DNA of 64,000 bases from the NCBI RefSeq assembly GCF_029457495.1, contig NZ_CP120361.1, positions 3,922,001 through 3,986,000 on the forward strand, in the 5' to 3' direction. A program made the position numbers and the translations under genes. The DNA is from Chelativorans sp. AA-79. GTDB taxonomy: Bacteria; Pseudomonadota; Alphaproteobacteria; Rhizobiales; Rhizobiaceae. The notes under the pieces are model-generated. The model was not told where the DNA came from and ran no database searches. It saw nothing but the letters and a program-made list of their open reading frames with translations. Of the stretch, positions 1 through 8,506 are shown piece after piece (the stretch's first letter is position 1; the number at the start of each line of letters is the position of its first letter).

Positions 1-966
1 GACGAGCCGTCCCGATCTCGACTGCACGCCAACGGAGACGCCGCCGATCTTAGCCAGTTCCGCACGGACCTGGGCAGCCGGGATCGGGGAGACCGCCTGG
101 TCGAGCGTCACGAACGGCGCGGCGGTTTCCGTGGCCGTCAGCGCGCGGGTCTCGATCCGCACCGTTGGCGCCGATCTGGCGAAGCGGATTTCGGGAACGA
201 TCTGGCCCGGCCGGAGTCCGCGATCGCCGTTCGGCCGCCCCGACTTCTTCTGGAAGAATTCGAGGAGGGAGAAATAGAGGTCCTCATGTATTGCCTCGCG
301 AAGGCTCACAACCTCCTCATCCGCGGAGAGCCGGCGATCCTCGATCGGAAGCGTGACGGCGATGTTCAGTTCGTCGAAATAGGGCTCCCCGTCTCCCCAC
401 GGCCAGGAGGCCACCGCTTCGATCGCCTTATGGAACAGGCTCTCGTAATCCGTCTCGAGCCGCTCTCCGTCATTGCCGTCACCCGTCCTGATCCAGCCGG
501 TCGGCGAAACGAGGGCTTCTCCGTCATTGTCCATGTGCAGGCGGTTCGGCGCGAAGACGGCATGCTCGCTTATCCGGCCGTCCTTCCCCGTCAGGGCCAC
601 GTGATAGTGAAAGCCATATCCCGTCGCTGGCTCGAACGACAGCGGCGCATCGCCCACGAGGGCGGCAAGCGGATAGGTTTCCAGCAGGAACCGGTTTGCC
701 GGACAGGCATCGTGAACGGGATAGGCCACACGGATCTGCGCCAACTCGCGCAAATCCACCTCTTCGAGAAAGAAGTGAAGCAAGGGTTTGTAGGCGCTGC
801 GAAAACGCGCCCTCACCCCTCGGGTGGCAAGCGCTGCCTCGGCCGCGCGGCGGCTCGCCTCGTCATCGAAGGTCCAGGCTTGGACCTTCGCTCCCTCCGC
901 GTCGGCGAAGCGCGCGACGATCCTGTCGAGCGTGCGCTCGAACGTGCCCTCATAAATTAGCGTCAT
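1..966 (-). CDS. Partial unknown protein (N-terminal 322 residues, runs off the left edge)
   Basis: The reverse strand from an ATG at 966 stays open for 322 codons to base 1, so the 3' part is outside the window. The translation starts MTLIYEGTFERTL and reads like a real soluble protein: regular mixture of acidic and hydrophobic residues, no signal peptide, no membrane segments, a His-containing stretch near residue 127 (GFHYHVAL). It is longer and compositionally more protein-like than any plus-strand reading of the same DNA. It loosely recalls the non-catalytic N-terminal part of some large rhizobial proteins annotated as M14-type peptidases, but no HxxE zinc motif is visible in the part present, so I do not assign a function. 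It lies 90 bases beyond the end of the MarR-type gene and is read in the same direction. Confidence 0.7.
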   Translation of the reverse strand, partial: MTLIYEGTFERTLDRIVARFADAEGAKVQAWTFDDEASRRAAEAALATRGVRARFRSAYKPLLHFFLEEVDLRELAQIRVAYPVHDACPANRFLLETYPLAALVGDAPLSFEPATGYGFHYHVALTGKDGRISEHAVFAPNRLHMDNDGEALVSPTGWIRTGDGNDGERLETDYESLFHKAIEAVASWPWGDGEPYFDELNIAVTLPIEDRRLSADEEVVSLREAIHEDLYFSLLEFFQKKSGRPNGDRGLRPGQIVPEIRFARSAPTVRIETRALTATETAAPFVTLDQAVSPIPAAQVRAELAKIGGVSVGVQSRSGRLV

Positions 967-1056
967 GTGGAGGTTCTGCCGGTTGATCGAGGCTGTCGCG
1001 CCCGCCGGTACGCTTTCGGTCACGCGCGCCCATTTCCGCCCTCGAGACCCAATCCG

Positions 1057-1632
1057 TCAAAGTGTGGCGGCGGCGCGCGCCGCCTGATCGAATGCTCCCG
1101 ACATAAAGCGCAGAACTGCCGCGACTTCCGAGAGCGTCGCCTCGGAGGGACGTGCATTCGCGGTCGAATCCACCAGGAGATGCTTGCGGATCTCCGCGTA
1201 GCGGTCGCATGCCTCCGCGCCCTTCTTGGTGATCTTGACCGTCTTCTCCTTCGCCGCACGGCCCGTGGTCAGGAGACCGGCCGCCTCGAGCTTGCGCACG
1301 GCATAGCTGACGATATGCGTGTCCTCAATGTCGAGCACGAGGCAGATATCGGCCAGCTTCTTCTCGCGGCCGCGGTGATAGATGGAATGCAGGATGAGCA
1401 CCTCCATCGGGGAAAGGCCCGGCAGGCCCGCGGCGGACATGCAGCGGACGATCCACCGGGAAAAGGCGTGCGAGGCCAGGATCAGGCCGTACTCCACCTC
1501 CGAAAGGCCGGGCGAGCCGCCATCGGCCAGATGCGCGGACGAGACGATGGGGCCGATCGTCCTTACCGGCCGCAAGTGCTTGGGCAGCATCTCGCCGTCA
1601 TCGCCGCGAGCCACGTTCGATTTGTCGGTCAC
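1057..1632 (-). CDS. MarR-like winged-helix transcriptional regulator
   Basis: The 191-residue product carries a winged-helix region around residues 75-150: an LSPMEVLILHSIYHRG helix, then KKLADICLVLDIED and a recognition-helix segment SYAVRKLEAAGLL followed by a wing (TGRAAKEKTVKITKKG). That order is typical of MarR-family dimers. The GTG at 1632 is chosen because a GGAGG lies seven bases upstream; a reading frame extending further upstream has no ribosome site and would cover the promoter. The gene is divergent from the GDPD gene at 1812, with an inverted repeat between them (1650-1668). The simplest reading is autoregulation plus control of the neighbour. Ligand unknown. Confidence 0.85.
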   Translation of the reverse strand: MTDKSNVARGDDGEMLPKHLRPVRTIGPIVSSAHLADGGSPGLSEVEYGLILASHAFSRWIVRCMSAAGLPGLSPMEVLILHSIYHRGREKKLADICLVLDIEDTHIVSYAVRKLEAAGLLTTGRAAKEKTVKITKKGAEACDRYAEIRKHLLVDSTANARPSEATLSEVAAVLRFMSGAFDQAARAAATL

Positions 1633-1649
1633 ATCCGCCTCCTTGATAT

Positions 1650-1668
1650 TACGCAAACATCTTGCATA
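1650..1668. promoter_or_regulatory. Candidate operator in the marR/GDPD divergent region
   Basis: Inverted repeat TANGCAA-N5-TTGCNTA, centred between the GTG of the MarR-type gene (1632) and the ATG of the GDPD gene (1812). Size and spacing suit a MarR dimer. Binding is inferred from position only. Confidence 0.4.
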
Positions 1669-1811
1669 CATTTTGCCGATGATCCATGCCTCCTGTTGAA
1701 CGTGGACGAGCCTCTCCCCGCCGATCCTTCGCTTGCCTTCGGGGCGGCGCTTGCATATCGCTGCGCACCGTCCCATTGCTACGCTCGCAACGCGGCGCGG
1801 CGGAGACTGTA

Positions 1812-2681
1812 ATGGGCCAGGGCATATCCATCACCTATGACGGAAGACCCGTCGCACTCAAATGGCACCGCCTGAGGCGCCGCATGGCCAACCCGCTGTT
1901 CAGCGCCGACAATCTGCGTGAGGGAATGCGGCTCGGCGCATCCATGGAGATCGACCTTCGCGTGACGCGCGACTTCGATTTCGCCGTGCTCCACGACGAA
2001 ACGCTCGACCGCGAGACCGATGGTAGGGGTACCATCCGTGACCGCACGGCGGCGGAGCTCGCCCCACTCCACTACGACGACGCGGGCGTGCCGGATACGG
2101 CTCGTTATAGCCGTCGCCTGGTGCTGCTCAACGAACTGGAACGCTGGCTCGAGGATGGCCATCCCGACGCCCTGCTGCAGTTCGACATGAAAGACGATCT
2201 GGAGGCGATCGGACAGGAAGGCGTCGACCGGCTGGTCAGCCGGCTTGCGGGCAAGCGGCTTCCGCTGATCATCAGCGCCGACTGCGATCGCCTGATCCTT
2301 GCGCTTTCCCAAGCGCTGCCCGAGATCCGCCGCGGGGTCGACCCGACGAACAGACTCATTCCGTTCTTCCGCCGGGGCGATACGGCCGGCGCCGTACAGC
2401 AGCTCCGCTCCGAGCTGACGGGCCTGGCTCGACCGGAGATGATCTATCTGTCCTGGCCGCTGCTCCTGAAAGCGGACGAAGCGGGCGTCGACCTCACGGC
2501 GATGTGCCATGACGCCGGCAAGACGGTCGATGCCTGGACATTCACGCTAGCCGAGCCGAACGCGGGTTTCAGCGATGAGGAATGGCGCAGCTTCGAGCGC
2601 CTGCTGCAGTTTGGCGTAGACCAGGTCACGACGGACGAGGCGATCGCCACGGAAGCAGCCTTTCTGGCACGGACGTCCTGA
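1812..2681 (+). CDS. Glycerophosphodiester phosphodiesterase family protein (paralog 1)
   Basis: 289 residues from the ATG at 1812, which has a GGAGA eight bases upstream; the open frame begins earlier (1686) but that part is low-quality arginine-rich sequence over the promoter. Family hallmarks of the GDPD TIM barrel: the WHR near residue 18, NLREGMRLGASMEIDLRVT with the metal-binding Glu/Asp pair, and VLHDETLDRETDGRG with the catalytic His. Late barrel strands give LQFDMKDD and the C-terminal TTDEA. Such enzymes hydrolyse glycerophosphodiesters to glycerol-3-phosphate and an alcohol. No signal peptide, so cytoplasmic. The start of the barrel is degenerate compared with the canonical HRG motif, so the substrate may differ. 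It converges on the inositol-phosphatase-like gene with one base between stops. Confidence 0.85.
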   Translation: MGQGISITYDGRPVALKWHRLRRRMANPLFSADNLREGMRLGASMEIDLRVTRDFDFAVLHDETLDRETDGRGTIRDRTAAELAPLHYDDAGVPDTARYSRRLVLLNELERWLEDGHPDALLQFDMKDDLEAIGQEGVDRLVSRLAGKRLPLIISADCDRLILALSQALPEIRRGVDPTNRLIPFFRRGDTAGAVQQLRSELTGLARPEMIYLSWPLLLKADEAGVDLTAMCHDAGKTVDAWTFTLAEPNAGFSDEEWRSFERLLQFGVDQVTTDEAIATEAAFLARTS

Positions 2682-2682
2682 C

Positions 2683-3489
2683 TTACGCGGCAAGGAAGGA
2701 AAGCCGGCGCGCCAGGCCGGGCGCGGCCACGGCCACCATCCCGCCTTCCGTCACCATCCGTTCAAGCGGCGGCATACGCGCCTCCGCCCCGGCCTCCGTC
2801 GCGATGAGTGCACCCGCGAGCACGTCCCAGCAATTGACGTGGGCCTCGTAATAGAGGTCCACCACGCCGGCGGCAACGCGCACGAGGCCGATGGAGGCGG
2901 AGCCGAGGCGCCGATAGTCGAAACCCAATGCATGCAGCCGGGCGACGGTGGCCTGAAACGCGGCGTGGGACGTGCGTCGCGAATAGCCGAGGATCGCCAG
3001 CGCTTCCTCGGGGACGGAGCGCGTAGAGGCGCTGATCGCCTGATCCTCGCAATAGGCACCGCCGCCGAGCGCGGCCGAATAGACGCTTCCGGACGCCGCA
3101 TCGAACACGCAGCCGATCCGCACCACACCCTCCCGCACGAAGGCGATCGAGACACCCCAGTGACGCAGGCCGCGAATATAGTTCGACGTGCCGTCTATTG
3201 GATCCACCACCCAGTAGCCGGAAGCGGCAGGGGCGCCCCCGGTTTCCTCGCCCAGAAATCCGTCTTCCGGAAACGCATGCGCGAGGGCGGAGCGGATCGA
3301 GTCCTCCGCGCGGCGGTCGGCGACGGTTACGAAATCCTGCAGGCTTTTCGTCGAGACGGAAAGGCTTGCCGGATCCGCCGTGCGCCGGAATGCCTCCGCT
3401 TCGCGGCCCACCGTTCGCGCCAGATCGCGCGCGAAGCCGAGGCGGGCGACGATCGCCGGATCACTGGCGGAGATCGGTTTGGCGCTCAA
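2683..3489 (-). CDS. Inositol monophosphatase family protein
   Basis: 268 residues. The Mg-dependent phosphatase signature is complete: GEE at residues 80-82, DPIDGTSNY at 96-104 and a C-terminal CWDVLAGALIATEAG that provides the last metal-binding Asp. The family dephosphorylates myo-inositol phosphates, histidinol phosphate, PAP or sugar phosphates; the sequence alone does not fix which. Start is TTG at 3489, overlapping the stop of the upstream LacI-type gene in a TTGA, so translation is coupled. It is the last gene of the binding-protein/permease/ATPase/GDPD/LacI operon, which points to hydrolysis of a phosphorylated product of the imported compound. Confidence 0.9.
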   Translation of the reverse strand: MSAKPISASDPAIVARLGFARDLARTVGREAEAFRRTADPASLSVSTKSLQDFVTVADRRAEDSIRSALAHAFPEDGFLGEETGGAPAASGYWVVDPIDGTSNYIRGLRHWGVSIAFVREGVVRIGCVFDAASGSVYSAALGGGAYCEDQAISASTRSVPEEALAILGYSRRTSHAAFQATVARLHALGFDYRRLGSASIGLVRVAAGVVDLYYEAHVNCWDVLAGALIATEAGAEARMPPLERMVTEGGMVAVAAPGLARRLSFLAA

Positions 3490-4481
3490 GCCGTCGCCCG
3501 CCGCACCAGCGTCACCGGCGTGATCGCCATCCGTTCATCCATGCGTGGGTCCTCCATCCGGCTGAGCAGCAGTTCGATCGCCTGGTGCGCCTGTACGTCA
3601 CACGGCTGCCGGAACGTGGTGAGGCTGTATCCCTCCCACGATGCCTGAGGGATGTCGTCATGGCCGATCACCCTGATACGGCCGCCCGGCTCGAACCCTC
3701 GCGCCTTCAGCCCATCGACCACCCCGCAGGCAAGATGATCGTTGATGCAGAAGAGACCGTCGACGTCTTCGAGCGCCAAGGCCAGCGCGTGCCCGTTGCG
3801 ATAATCGTTGAGTTCGGCGGCAAGCGTTTCGGCCGGGCAGCCGAGCTCGCGCGCGCGGGCCAGGAAGGCCTCCTCGCGACGCCGAGCCGTATAGGAAACA
3901 TGCGAGGCGGAAATGACGGCGAGACGCCGGGGCCCCGCTTCGGCCAGCATCTCGGCGGCCGCCCTTCCCGCCGTCGCATTGTCCGACATCACCCGATCGA
4001 CGAGCGGAATGGCATCCCCCTTGTTGATCAGCACGATCGGCACACCGTGGGCGGCGAATTCCTCGCAAAGGGCTGTGGGCGGCGCATCGGAGGTGACCAC
4101 CACGCCAGAGACATCGTAGTGGAGAAGCTGGTTCATCACGTGGTCGGCGCTCTCGCCCTGGTCCGCCGGCAGCAGGATAGGCTGGAAGTTGCGGCTCACC
4201 AGGGCCGTCGTGATCTCCTGGATCTGCTGGGCGCGGTAGGGATTGTCCATGCCCGCCGCGACGACGCCGACGAGATTGGAGCGGCGATTGATGAGGCTGC
4301 GCGCCAGGTAGTTCACCCGGTATCCGAGTTCCTTGGCCGCCTTGTAGACCTTTTCACGGGTTTCCGGCGAAACGCTCGCATTCGGCGTGAAGGCGCGAGA
4401 AACGGCGGCGCGGGAGACCCCGGCCAGGCGCGCGACATCGAAGGACGTGACTTTCCTCGACCGTCCGTCCGGGGCATTCAT
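3486..4481 (-). CDS. LacI-family transcriptional regulator
   Basis: 331 residues from the ATG at 4481. The N-terminal helix-turn-helix (VTSFDVARLAGVSRAAVSRAF) and the hinge region ending near residue 60 are typical, followed by a periplasmic-binding-protein-like sugar domain (VGVVAAGMDNPYRAQQIQE onward, with VIGHDDIPQA near the C terminus). It overlaps both neighbours by four bases (ATGA with the GDPD gene, TTGA with the phosphatase gene), so it is co-translated with the pathway it probably controls. The perfect palindrome at 10001-10016 upstream of the binding-protein gene is a plausible operator. Confidence 0.93.
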   Translation of the reverse strand: MNAPDGRSRKVTSFDVARLAGVSRAAVSRAFTPNASVSPETREKVYKAAKELGYRVNYLARSLINRRSNLVGVVAAGMDNPYRAQQIQEITTALVSRNFQPILLPADQGESADHVMNQLLHYDVSGVVVTSDAPPTALCEEFAAHGVPIVLINKGDAIPLVDRVMSDNATAGRAAAEMLAEAGPRRLAVISASHVSYTARRREEAFLARARELGCPAETLAAELNDYRNGHALALALEDVDGLFCINDHLACGVVDGLKARGFEPGGRIRVIGHDDIPQASWEGYSLTTFRQPCDVQAHQAIELLLSRMEDPRMDERMAITPVTLVRRATA

Positions 4482-5233
4482 GCGTTGATGCTCCCGCCCA
4501 CCCCAGCCTTCAACAGTTCCGGCGCGTCGGAGCAGATGCCGAGAACCGGAAGACGAACGAGATCGGCGATGACCTCCGGCCGCTCCTCGTGCCACAGCAC
4601 GATCTCGCGGCCGGCTTCGCGGGCAAGGCGGCAAAGCTCCTGCGTCACGAGGTCCTGCGGGCGCGTGCCGCCGCGCTCCCAGCAGAGATGGACGATATCC
4701 GCATCGGCCTCCTCGCCCGCCTCGTGCGGATCCTTGCCGAGCGGGACGAGCACCGAGAGCGGCCATCGACAGCCCGCTCCGCGCAGCTCGCGCACGAAGG
4801 CGGGGTTGAAGGAACCGAGGACCGCGAAGCTTTGCCCGTGCTTTGCCAGTTCGCGCCAGGCCGGAATCCCCGTGCCCGCCGCCTTGAGCTCCACATAGAG
4901 ACCCGCCTCGCGGCGGCGGGCGAGAGCCGCCACCTCCGCGAAAGTCGGCACGTTCACCCCGGGGCGGTTCGCCAGTTCGGATGCCGTCATGGCAGAAATA
5001 TGCATGTCGACCCCGAACACGCGCTCCAGATGGTCGTCATGGCTGACCACGCAGACACCGTCCTTCGTAAGCTGGGTATCGAGCTCCCACATCTGCGCGC
5101 CGAGATCCGACGCCAGCTCGAAGGCATTCAGCGTGTTCTCCGTCGCATGGGCGCTCGCGCCGCGATGGGCGATGGCAAGCGGCATGCAGAGCTCCGCGGG
5201 CCAGCCGAAACGCTTCACGAAATCGTCGCTCAA
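4478..5233 (-). CDS. Glycerophosphodiester phosphodiesterase (UgpQ-like, paralog 2)
   Basis: 251 residues. Canonical GDPD motifs: IAHRGASAHATENTLNAF near the start, GAQMWELDTQLTKDG with the metal-binding Glu/Asp, VVSHDDHLERVFG with the second catalytic His, and LYVELKA in the mid barrel. This is the cytoplasmic UgpQ type that splits glycerophosphodiesters. The TTG start at 5233 overlaps the ATPase stop (TTGA), tying it to the transporter; an in-frame ATG lies at codon 17 (MPLAIAHRG) and could be the true start. Placement directly after a MalK/UgpC-like ATPase mirrors ugp operons, which supports a phosphodiester as the transported compound. Confidence 0.92.
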   Translation of the reverse strand: MSDDFVKRFGWPAELCMPLAIAHRGASAHATENTLNAFELASDLGAQMWELDTQLTKDGVCVVSHDDHLERVFGVDMHISAMTASELANRPGVNVPTFAEVAALARRREAGLYVELKAAGTGIPAWRELAKHGQSFAVLGSFNPAFVRELRGAGCRWPLSVLVPLGKDPHEAGEEADADIVHLCWERGGTRPQDLVTQELCRLAREAGREIVLWHEERPEVIADLVRLPVLGICSDAPELLKAGVGGSINA

Positions 5234-6285
5234 AGCCTCTCACCATGTTCATCAAAGGCGAAGACGCGATCCGATTGGACATACCAATTCACTTCGTCTT
5301 CCAGGCCGATATCCGAGCGGACAGGCTGTATGGAGCGCAGGACCTCCCCATTGGCAAGCCTCAGGTCGTAGAGGTTTTCGCGCCCCTGCGTCTCGACGAA
5401 GGAGATGCGCCCCGTCACCGGCACGTCGCCGGCCGGCCCCAGATTTTCCGGCCTGATGCCCACTGTGACAGGCGCGCCTTCCGCCGGCAGCCGGTACCCA
5501 TTGGCCGGCAGACGGACCTCCGTGCCGGGGACAGCGATCGCGCCCGACTGGACGACGCCCTTGAGGAAGGCGATGGGCGGATTGCCGAGGAAGCCCGCCA
5601 CGAAGGCCGTGCGCGGATCTTCGTACATTTCCGACGGCGTGGCGATCTGGATGATCCTGCCCGCATCCATGATGGCGATGCGGTCGCACATGCTCATCGC
5701 CTCCACCTGGTCGTGCGTGACCAGGATGGCGGTGATGCCGGTCTCGAGCTGGATGCGGCGGATTTCCGCGCGCATCTCCAGCCTGAGCTTGGCATCCAGA
5801 TTGGCGAGCGGCTCGTCGAGGAGCAGCACATGCGGGCGGCGGATCAGCGCGCGGGCGAGCGCCACGCGCTGCTGCTGGCCGCCGGACAGTTCCGCGGGGC
5901 GGCGGCCAAGCAGGTTCTCGATGTGCACGAGGCCGGCCATCTCGCCCACCTGCCGCTGGATCTCGGCAGTGGAGAGGCCGCGCACCTGCAGGGGGAATGC
6001 GATGTTCTCCTCCACCGTCTTGTGCGGGTAAAGCGCGTAGGACTGGAAGACCACGCCCACGTTGCGCTCCTGCGGTGGCAGGCGCGTGATGTCCTCCTCG
6101 CCGAAAAGGATGCGGCCGCCCGAGACCTTGTGGATACCGCAGATGGAGAAAAGCGTGGTCGACTTACCGCAACCCGAGGGCCCGAGAAGTGCCAGCATCT
6201 CGCCGTCCTTGATCTCCAGCGTCATGTTCTCGATGACGTTCACCTTGCCGAAGGACTTCGAGAAATTATCGAGCAGGATGCGCAT
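5230..6285 (-). CDS. Carbohydrate-type ABC transporter ATP-binding protein (UgpC/MalK-like)
   Basis: 351 residues from the ATG at 6285; the frame continues upstream but that sequence is the shadow of the permease gene. Walker A GPSGCGKST at 35-43, signature LSGGQQQRVALARAL, Walker B VLLLDEPLANLD, H-loop VTHDQVEAM, then a TOBE/OB regulatory domain (GIRPENLG near residue 260) that marks the CUT1 family of sugar and glycerol-3-phosphate importers. The ATG overlaps the stop of the permease gene by one base (TGATG). It energises the two permeases encoded immediately upstream. Confidence 0.95.
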   Translation of the reverse strand: MRILLDNFSKSFGKVNVIENMTLEIKDGEMLALLGPSGCGKSTTLFSICGIHKVSGGRILFGEEDITRLPPQERNVGVVFQSYALYPHKTVEENIAFPLQVRGLSTAEIQRQVGEMAGLVHIENLLGRRPAELSGGQQQRVALARALIRRPHVLLLDEPLANLDAKLRLEMRAEIRRIQLETGITAILVTHDQVEAMSMCDRIAIMDAGRIIQIATPSEMYEDPRTAFVAGFLGNPPIAFLKGVVQSGAIAVPGTEVRLPANGYRLPAEGAPVTVGIRPENLGPAGDVPVTGRISFVETQGRENLYDLRLANGEVLRSIQPVRSDIGLEDEVNWYVQSDRVFAFDEHGERL

Positions 6286-7109
6286 CAGCCCTTGGTCCCC
6301 CCGCCATAGATGTTCATGAGATAGCTCTGGAAGAAGAAGAACAGGATAAGGACGGGCGCTATGTAGAAAAGCCCGACCGACTTGAAGAGCGCCATGTCGA
6401 AATTGTTGTCGTCGGCGATCAGGCCCGCCAGATAGACCGACAGCACCTGCACGTCGCCCGCCGGCGCCAGCACCTGCGGCAGGATGAACTCGCCCCACCC
6501 GAGCAGGAAGGCGAAGAGCAGGAGCGCGAAGATGCCGGGCTTGACCTGCGGCAGCACGAGCTTCCGCCACACGGTGAAGCGGCTCGCCCCGTCCTGGATG
6601 CCCGCCATCTCGATCTCCCAGGGCACCGTGTCGTAGAAGCCCTTCATGAGCCAGATGCCGAGCGGCAGATCGGTCGCCGCCTTCACCAGGATGACGCCGA
6701 TCAGCGTGTTGTAGAGGCCGATCATCTGCAGGACGAGAAAGATGGCCACGATCAGCGTGAAGGCCGGGAAGGCGTGTAGCACCATGACGCCGGCCAGGAA
6801 GAAGCCGCGTGCCGGCACGTTGAGCCGCGAAAGCACGTAGCCGGCCATGGAGGAGACGAGGACGACGAGCAGCGAGGTCGAGCTGGCGAAGAGCAGCGAG
6901 TTGAGCGTGACCCGCCAGATGCTCGGCCGCCCCGGCGGGGTGTGCCAGAGGAAGGACCAGTGCTCCAGCGTGAACTCGTTCGGGATGAAGGAGCCGGTCG
7001 GAGAATTGGTGACGGTGTCGATGAAGAGATAGACATACATCAGCACCAGCGGCGCGCTGAGGATGGAAAGCGCCAGGACGATCGGCCAGGTTCTCAGATG
7101 TCCGGTCAT
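6285..7109 (-). CDS. Carbohydrate-type ABC transporter permease (MalG/UgpE-like)
   Basis: 274 residues, six predicted membrane segments. The EAA loop that docks on the ATPase is present as EIEMAGIQDGASRFTVWRKL, followed by LPQVKPGIFALLLFAFLLGWGEF, typical of MalG-type subunits. Seven bases separate it from the other permease gene. Inner-membrane half of the heterodimeric channel. Confidence 0.93.
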   Translation of the reverse strand: MTGHLRTWPIVLALSILSAPLVLMYVYLFIDTVTNSPTGSFIPNEFTLEHWSFLWHTPPGRPSIWRVTLNSLLFASSTSLLVVLVSSMAGYVLSRLNVPARGFFLAGVMVLHAFPAFTLIVAIFLVLQMIGLYNTLIGVILVKAATDLPLGIWLMKGFYDTVPWEIEMAGIQDGASRFTVWRKLVLPQVKPGIFALLLFAFLLGWGEFILPQVLAPAGDVQVLSVYLAGLIADDNNFDMALFKSVGLFYIAPVLILFFFFQSYLMNIYGGGTKG

Positions 7110-7116
7110 GGCTGCC

Positions 7117-8505
7117 TCAATGCTCGATACGCGGCTTGATGATCAGGGCGTTGTAGTTGAACAGCCGCAGATAGATCAGCGACAGCACCACGCCGATGAC
7201 CACCAGCACTAGCGCCATGGCCGCGCCATAGCCGTATTGCAGGTTGCCGGCATAGTTGTTGAGCGCCGTGTGGTAGATCCATATGGACCAGAGCTCCGTC
7301 GCCCCGCCCGGGCCGCCGTCGGTGGCAAGCAGCGTTTCGTTGATGGAGGTCAGCAGCGAGAGCGTCTGATAGCAGGTGACGAACAGGATCGGCCATTTGA
7401 GCTGGGGCAGGATGATGTGGCGAATCTGCTGCCAGCGATAGGCGCCGTCGACGCTCGCGGAGTGGAACAGGGATTCGGGAATCGCCTTGATGGCCGAGGC
7501 GAAGATCACCAGCCCCATCGAGGCGCCGACAAAGCCGTTGATGAGGATGACGAAGAACCAGGCGTTCGCCGCCGTGTCCAGCATCCAGTTCCGTGGCCGC
7601 ACGCCGAAATTATCGAGGAAGGCACTCAGGAAACCCGTGTCCCAGGCGAGCCATTTCCACAAGAGCACGTAAATGACGACCGGCGAGATGCGCGGCAGGA
7701 ACCAGATGATGCGGAAGATGCCGGCCGGGCGCTCGGGGATATAGAAAGTCGCGATCGCAATCAGCATCGCGAAACCCGTGTTGAAGAGGGTAAGCGTCAC
7801 CGCCACGAAAAAGAGTGTGTTGAAAAGCACCTGCACGGTCTTCGGCGAGGTGGCGAGGCGGCGGAAATTCTCGTTGGTCCAGACCCAGCCCGTATAGGTG
7901 GCCTGCTTGAGCGCCTCCTTTTCCTCTTCGGTGAGATCGGGATCCACCGCTTCTGCCGCGGCGATCAATGCGCCCGCGCTGTTGAAGCGTGCATTGGCCA
8001 GCGAGCGGCTGAAGGCTTCCGAGATGCGCTTGACCGTTCGCGTGTTCGGCCGCATGGGCAGGTCGCGGATCATGCGTTCCATCTCGCGCCGGGAGGGGTA
8101 GGTCTCGCCGAGATGGTTCGTGAGGCCGGCGACGACCTCGTCCTCTATCCCCATCTCCTTCAGCGTTTCGAGGCCCTGCTGGTCCACCACGTAGGTCGGC
8201 TCGCCAAGCTCGGTGGCGAGCTCACCCATGCCGTAGCGGTCGGTCAGCGTCTGGAGCGTGTTCGGGGAGACCTGATAGGCACCGCCGGAGATTCCCGTCG
8301 CCGTGCTCATATTGGTGAAGGAGAAGACGACCGTCAGCACCACCGGCACGAAGAAGAAGAGAACGACCATCAGCACGGCCGGCACGATCAGCACGAGCCC
8401 GAGACCCCTGGAGCTGTTCAGCCACGCCAGGCGCGGCCGCGCCGGAGCGGCCCAGGCGCCGACGCGCACCGGGCCGCTTTCCACGATATCGCGTGAAGCG
8501 CTCAT
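7117..8505 (-). CDS. Carbohydrate-type ABC transporter permease (MalF-like, with a large insert after the first membrane segment)
   Basis: 462 residues from the ATG at 8505, well above the roughly 300 usual for UgpA-type subunits. The first membrane helix (residues about 34-60, GLVLIVPAVLMVVLFFFVP) is followed by a soluble insert of about 150 residues (about 70-215), rich in charged residues and ending in an acidic VDPDLTEEEKEA stretch; the remaining helices and the EAA-type loop SLFHSASVDGAYRWQQIRHI follow. The layout resembles the periplasmic P2 loop of MalF but the insert sequence is not recognisably P2. One base separates this gene from the binding-protein stop. Confidence 0.9.
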   Translation of the reverse strand: MSASRDIVESGPVRVGAWAAPARPRLAWLNSSRGLGLVLIVPAVLMVVLFFFVPVVLTVVFSFTNMSTATGISGGAYQVSPNTLQTLTDRYGMGELATELGEPTYVVDQQGLETLKEMGIEDEVVAGLTNHLGETYPSRREMERMIRDLPMRPNTRTVKRISEAFSRSLANARFNSAGALIAAAEAVDPDLTEEEKEALKQATYTGWVWTNENFRRLATSPKTVQVLFNTLFFVAVTLTLFNTGFAMLIAIATFYIPERPAGIFRIIWFLPRISPVVIYVLLWKWLAWDTGFLSAFLDNFGVRPRNWMLDTAANAWFFVILINGFVGASMGLVIFASAIKAIPESLFHSASVDGAYRWQQIRHIILPQLKWPILFVTCYQTLSLLTSINETLLATDGGPGGATELWSIWIYHTALNNYAGNLQYGYGAAMALVLVVIGVVLSLIYLRLFNYNALIIKPRIEH

Positions 8506-8506
8506 C

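Noticed and set aside
286..960. Plus-strand open frame opposite the left-edge gene
   Set aside because: It is the antisense shadow of the minus-strand frame 1-966; arginine-rich, no ribosome site.
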